64,000 bases of DNA from Corynebacterium camporealensis (lineage in GTDB: Bacteria; Actinomycetota; Actinomycetes; Mycobacteriales; Mycobacteriaceae), in the NCBI RefSeq assembly GCF_000980815.1, contig NZ_CP011311.1, positions 434,001-498,000 on the forward strand. The letters are read 5' to 3'. The translations under genes and the position numbers were made by a program. The notes under the pieces were generated by a model that saw nothing but the letters and a program-made list of their open reading frames with translations, searched no databases and was not told the origin of the DNA. Shown here piece by piece: positions 62,030-64,000 of the stretch; the stretch's first letter is position 1, and the number at the start of each line of letters is the position of its first letter.

Positions 62030-63562
62030 TTAGAGGGTGATGTTGCCGTGCTTCTTCGGCGGTTGGGACACGATCTTGCGCTCGAGCAGACGCAGGGCCT
62101 CAGCGAGATAACCACGCGTTGCGGCTGGCTCGATGACGCTATCGACCAGGCCACGCTCTGCTGCAGCATAAGGATGCAGGAACTGCTCGGCGAGTTCTTC
62201 CTCGCGCTGCTCGTCGGCATCGTCGCCGTAGATGGCGAGTGCTGCCTGGGAGGCCTGGGTCACTGCAATTTCCGCGGTCGGCCAGGCGTAGACCAAGTCT
62301 GCGCCGAGGTCCTTAGCGCCCATGAAGACATAGGCCGGACCGATGGCCTTGCGGGTAATCACAGTCAGAGTACCGACGGTGGCCTCAGCCTGCGCGAACG
62401 CCAGCTTCGACGCGCGACGCAGCAGGCCCGACTTTTCTTCCTCCGGCGTCGGCACGAAACCGGGGGAGTCAACGAACTGGATCACCGGGGTGTTGAAGGC
62501 ATCGCAAGTGCGGATGAAACGCGCGGCCTTCTCCGAGGCAGCCGAATCAATCGCGCCGGCCAGCACCAGCGGCTGGTTGGCGACGATGCCGACCACGCGG
62601 CCTTCGATGTAGGCAAAGCCGGTGATCATATTCTCCGCCGCCTGGGCGGAGAGCTCAAAGAAGGTATCCGGATCCACGACGGTGTTGATGACCTCGCGCA
62701 TGTCGTAGGCCTCAGCAGCGTTGTCCGGGATAACCGCGTTCAGTGGGCGCTCGCGCTCACCGATGTTGTCCGCGATGGAACCTTCGGCAACTTCGGCAGC
62801 CACGCGCGGGGCCTCGGCGCGGTTGTTGGCCGGCAGGTAGGCCGCAATATCGCGGGCCAGCGATACGGCCTGCTTGTCGTCCTCGGCCACCAGGTGCGCG
62901 GTACCCGCGTTCGCGTGGACGGCGGCGCTGCCGTACTCGGCAGGCTCCGCACCGGCGATGTGACCGGCAGCTTGGTGGAGGTTGGTGCCTTCGGTGACGA
63001 TGAGGACATCGGCAAGCGTGGGCGCAAAAGCAGCCGCACCAGAGGTATCACCAACAACGACGCTAATCTGCGGGATCAGGCCGGAGGCGCGCGTAATCTG
63101 CGCCAGGGTGCGTGCGTAGCCAGCAAGCGTGACGATGCCCTCCTGCACACGTGGGCCAGTCGACTCATACAGGCCAATGACCGGCACACCAGTCTTCATG
63201 GCGAGCTCATAAATCTTGCCGAGCTTTTCAGCGTAAACCTCGCCTAAAGTGCCGTCGAAGACCGTAGCGTCCTGGCTAAAAATGCAGACCTTGCGGTCTT
63301 CGACCGTGCCGTAACCGGTGATAATGCCATCGGTATACGGGCGGTCGTGCTCGCGACCAAACGCGGTCGAGCGATGGCGCGCCAGGGCGTCAGTTTCGAC
63401 GAAAGAGCCGGCATCGACGAGAGCCTCCACGCGCTCACGGGCGCTGAGGCGACCTGCGGAGTGGGTATCTTCCAGAACCTGCGACCCCATCGGGGCACGC
63501 GACTGCTCGAGGCGGCGGGCCAGCCCCTCGATCTTCCCAGCAGTGGTTTTCGGATCAGTCAT
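62030..63562 (-). CDS. accD1: Acyl-CoA carboxylase beta subunit (acetyl-CoA carboxylase, DtsR1/AccD1 type)
   Basis: A 510-aa carboxyltransferase that moves CO2 from biotin on AccBC to acetyl-CoA (and probably propionyl-CoA). N- and C-lobes of the crotonase-like fold are clear: LYESTGPRVQEGIVTLAGY, GDTSGAAAFAPTLAD, FVDSPGFVPTPEEEKSGLLR and AYVFMGAKDLGADLVYAWP. In C. glutamicum loss of DtsR1 causes fatty-acid auxotrophy. TAGACT eight bases before the ATG suggests a leaderless mRNA. No second dtsR gene follows in this window. Confidence 0.94.
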   Translation of the reverse strand: MTDPKTTAGKIEGLARRLEQSRAPMGSQVLEDTHSAGRLSARERVEALVDAGSFVETDALARHRSTAFGREHDRPYTDGIITGYGTVEDRKVCIFSQDATVFDGTLGEVYAEKLGKIYELAMKTGVPVIGLYESTGPRVQEGIVTLAGYARTLAQITRASGLIPQISVVVGDTSGAAAFAPTLADVLIVTEGTNLHQAAGHIAGAEPAEYGSAAVHANAGTAHLVAEDDKQAVSLARDIAAYLPANNRAEAPRVAAEVAEGSIADNIGERERPLNAVIPDNAAEAYDMREVINTVVDPDTFFELSAQAAENMITGFAYIEGRVVGIVANQPLVLAGAIDSAASEKAARFIRTCDAFNTPVIQFVDSPGFVPTPEEEKSGLLRRASKLAFAQAEATVGTLTVITRKAIGPAYVFMGAKDLGADLVYAWPTAEIAVTQASQAALAIYGDDADEQREEELAEQFLHPYAAAERGLVDSVIEPAATRGYLAEALRLLERKIVSQPPKKHGNITL

Positions 63563-63570
63563 AGTGCTCG

Positions 63571-63576
63571 AGTCTA
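63571..63576 (-). promoter_or_regulatory. -10 hexamer, leaderless accD1 promoter
   Basis: Minus-strand TAGACT followed by eight bases and ATG 63562. Confidence 0.4.
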
Positions 63577-63601
63577 CAAGCCCTTTCTCTTATCGCAGCA
63601 A

Positions 63602-64000
63602 TCAACGGGAACTTCCAGTGGAACTTCCGCTGGATGATAGCGATGAACCTGGATTATCGGAACTTGCATCTGGGTGCGAGGCGGCCCCGGGGATGCGGAC
63701 GTAGCCGGGGAACTTTGCGGGAGCGTCGAGTTCTTGGCGGATGATGGACATGTCAACGCCTAGGTCTTTGGCGAAGACGGTGCGGGTGCCGGTGTAGACG
63801 GCGGCGTCATTCGCGTTGAATTCGAAGACGCGGGCGCCGCGCAGGGTGTGTTGTTTCGGGGTGCCATCGGCAAGCCCGTAGGTGCCGAAACCGGTGCCGG
63901 GGCCGTAGCCGAGCTCGATGCCGAAGTAGTTGCCCATGTAGGTGTTGATGTGGTCGTGCCCGCAGTACATACCGCGGATATCGCCGCGGGCTTGGGCGGC
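63602..64000 (-). CDS. C-terminal part of a metallophosphoesterase (truncated by window edge)
   Basis: At least 132 residues of an open frame that continues off the right edge; the internal ATG at 63970 is not a start. The motif MYCGHDHINTY is the GHxH metal-binding block of calcineurin-like phosphoesterases. A beta-rich domain (FGIELGYGPGTGFGTYGL) and a Ser/Gly-rich tail (SSLSSSGSSTGSSR) follow, suggesting an exported enzyme. Substrate cannot be judged. Confidence 0.75.
   Translation of the reverse strand, partial: AAQARGDIRGMYCGHDHINTYMGNYFGIELGYGPGTGFGTYGLADGTPKQHTLRGARVFEFNANDAAVYTGTRTVFAKDLGVDMSIIRQELDAPAKFPGYVRIPGAASHPDASSDNPGSSLSSSGSSTGSSR

Overview
The window reads as chromosome from a Corynebacterium close in gene order to C. 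glutamicum but not that species. The evidence is a high-GC, densely packed layout; single-subunit (monomeric) NADP isocitrate dehydrogenase; methylcitrate genes next to a PrpR/RamB-type regulator; both pyruvate carboxylase and PEP carboxylase; an actinobacterial acyl-CoA carboxylase set (biotinylated alpha, beta and small epsilon subunit); and DtxR-, McbR- and LexA-like operators in the places expected for corynebacteria. I found no tRNA or rRNA gene, insertion sequence, prophage or CRISPR array.

Layout. 1-6 kb: the first codons of a leftward gene (probably metQ), an SOS-type operator, dnaE2, a winged-helix nucleotidyltransferase and a pair of PH-domain membrane proteins. 5.8-8.3 kb: feoABC ferrous iron uptake behind a DtxR box. 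8.3-13.2 kb: a tRNA 2'-O-methyltransferase and folD fired divergently from overlapping -10 boxes, then metY-metX behind a McbR-like site and a secreted acidic protein. 13.3-21.7 kb: ppc, a SulP transporter, an HNH/DUF222 protein, a metallo-beta-lactamase-fold hydrolase and icd. 21.7-26.5 kb: a five-gene Fe3+-siderophore uptake operon under two DtxR boxes, with a divergent MFS exporter. 26.6-35.9 kb: housekeeping and envelope genes (exonuclease III, UPF0126 channel, trpS, YihY, RDD, a D,D-carboxypeptidase, a DJ-1/PfpI protein). 35.9-39.5 kb: a repeat-bearing protein of unknown function, an NlpC/P60 hydrolase with a small helical partner, upp and an Xre regulator. 39.5-44.3 kb: an M20 hydrolase, an LpdA-like flavoprotein and three consecutive Ltp-repeat membrane proteins. 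44.4-49.6 kb: prpR and divergent prpDBC2. 49.6-57.5 kb: a second HNH/DUF222 protein, a 761-bp non-coding stretch, pyc, a GNAT enzyme and accBC. 57.6-64 kb: a rhodanese homologue whose active-site Cys is Ser, a Cj0069-like ATP-grasp protein, a DUF4282 membrane protein, DUF3151, and the accD1-accE-maf operon; a phosphoesterase runs off the right edge.

How it fits together. Central carbon flow is strongly represented: Ppc and Pyc refill oxaloacetate, PrpDBC2 turns propionyl-CoA plus oxaloacetate into pyruvate and succinate, Icd runs the TCA step, and AccBC/AccD1/AccE makes malonyl-CoA. Iron is the second theme: feoABC and the siderophore operon both carry DtxR-like boxes. Methionine synthesis (metYX, probably metQ) carries McbR-like boxes.

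No clear new multi-gene defence or biosynthetic system is visible. The most unusual signals are a recurrent 13-mer (GGCATCGGCAAGC) scattered on both strands, the Ltp-repeat triplet, the Cys-to-Ser rhodanese, the face-to-face leaderless promoters between trmL and folD, and TTTGCAAA-type sites ahead of both prpD and pyc. Many genes here lack a Shine-Dalgarno and have a TANNNT hexamer 6-8 nt before the start codon, so I used that leaderless pattern to choose starts.
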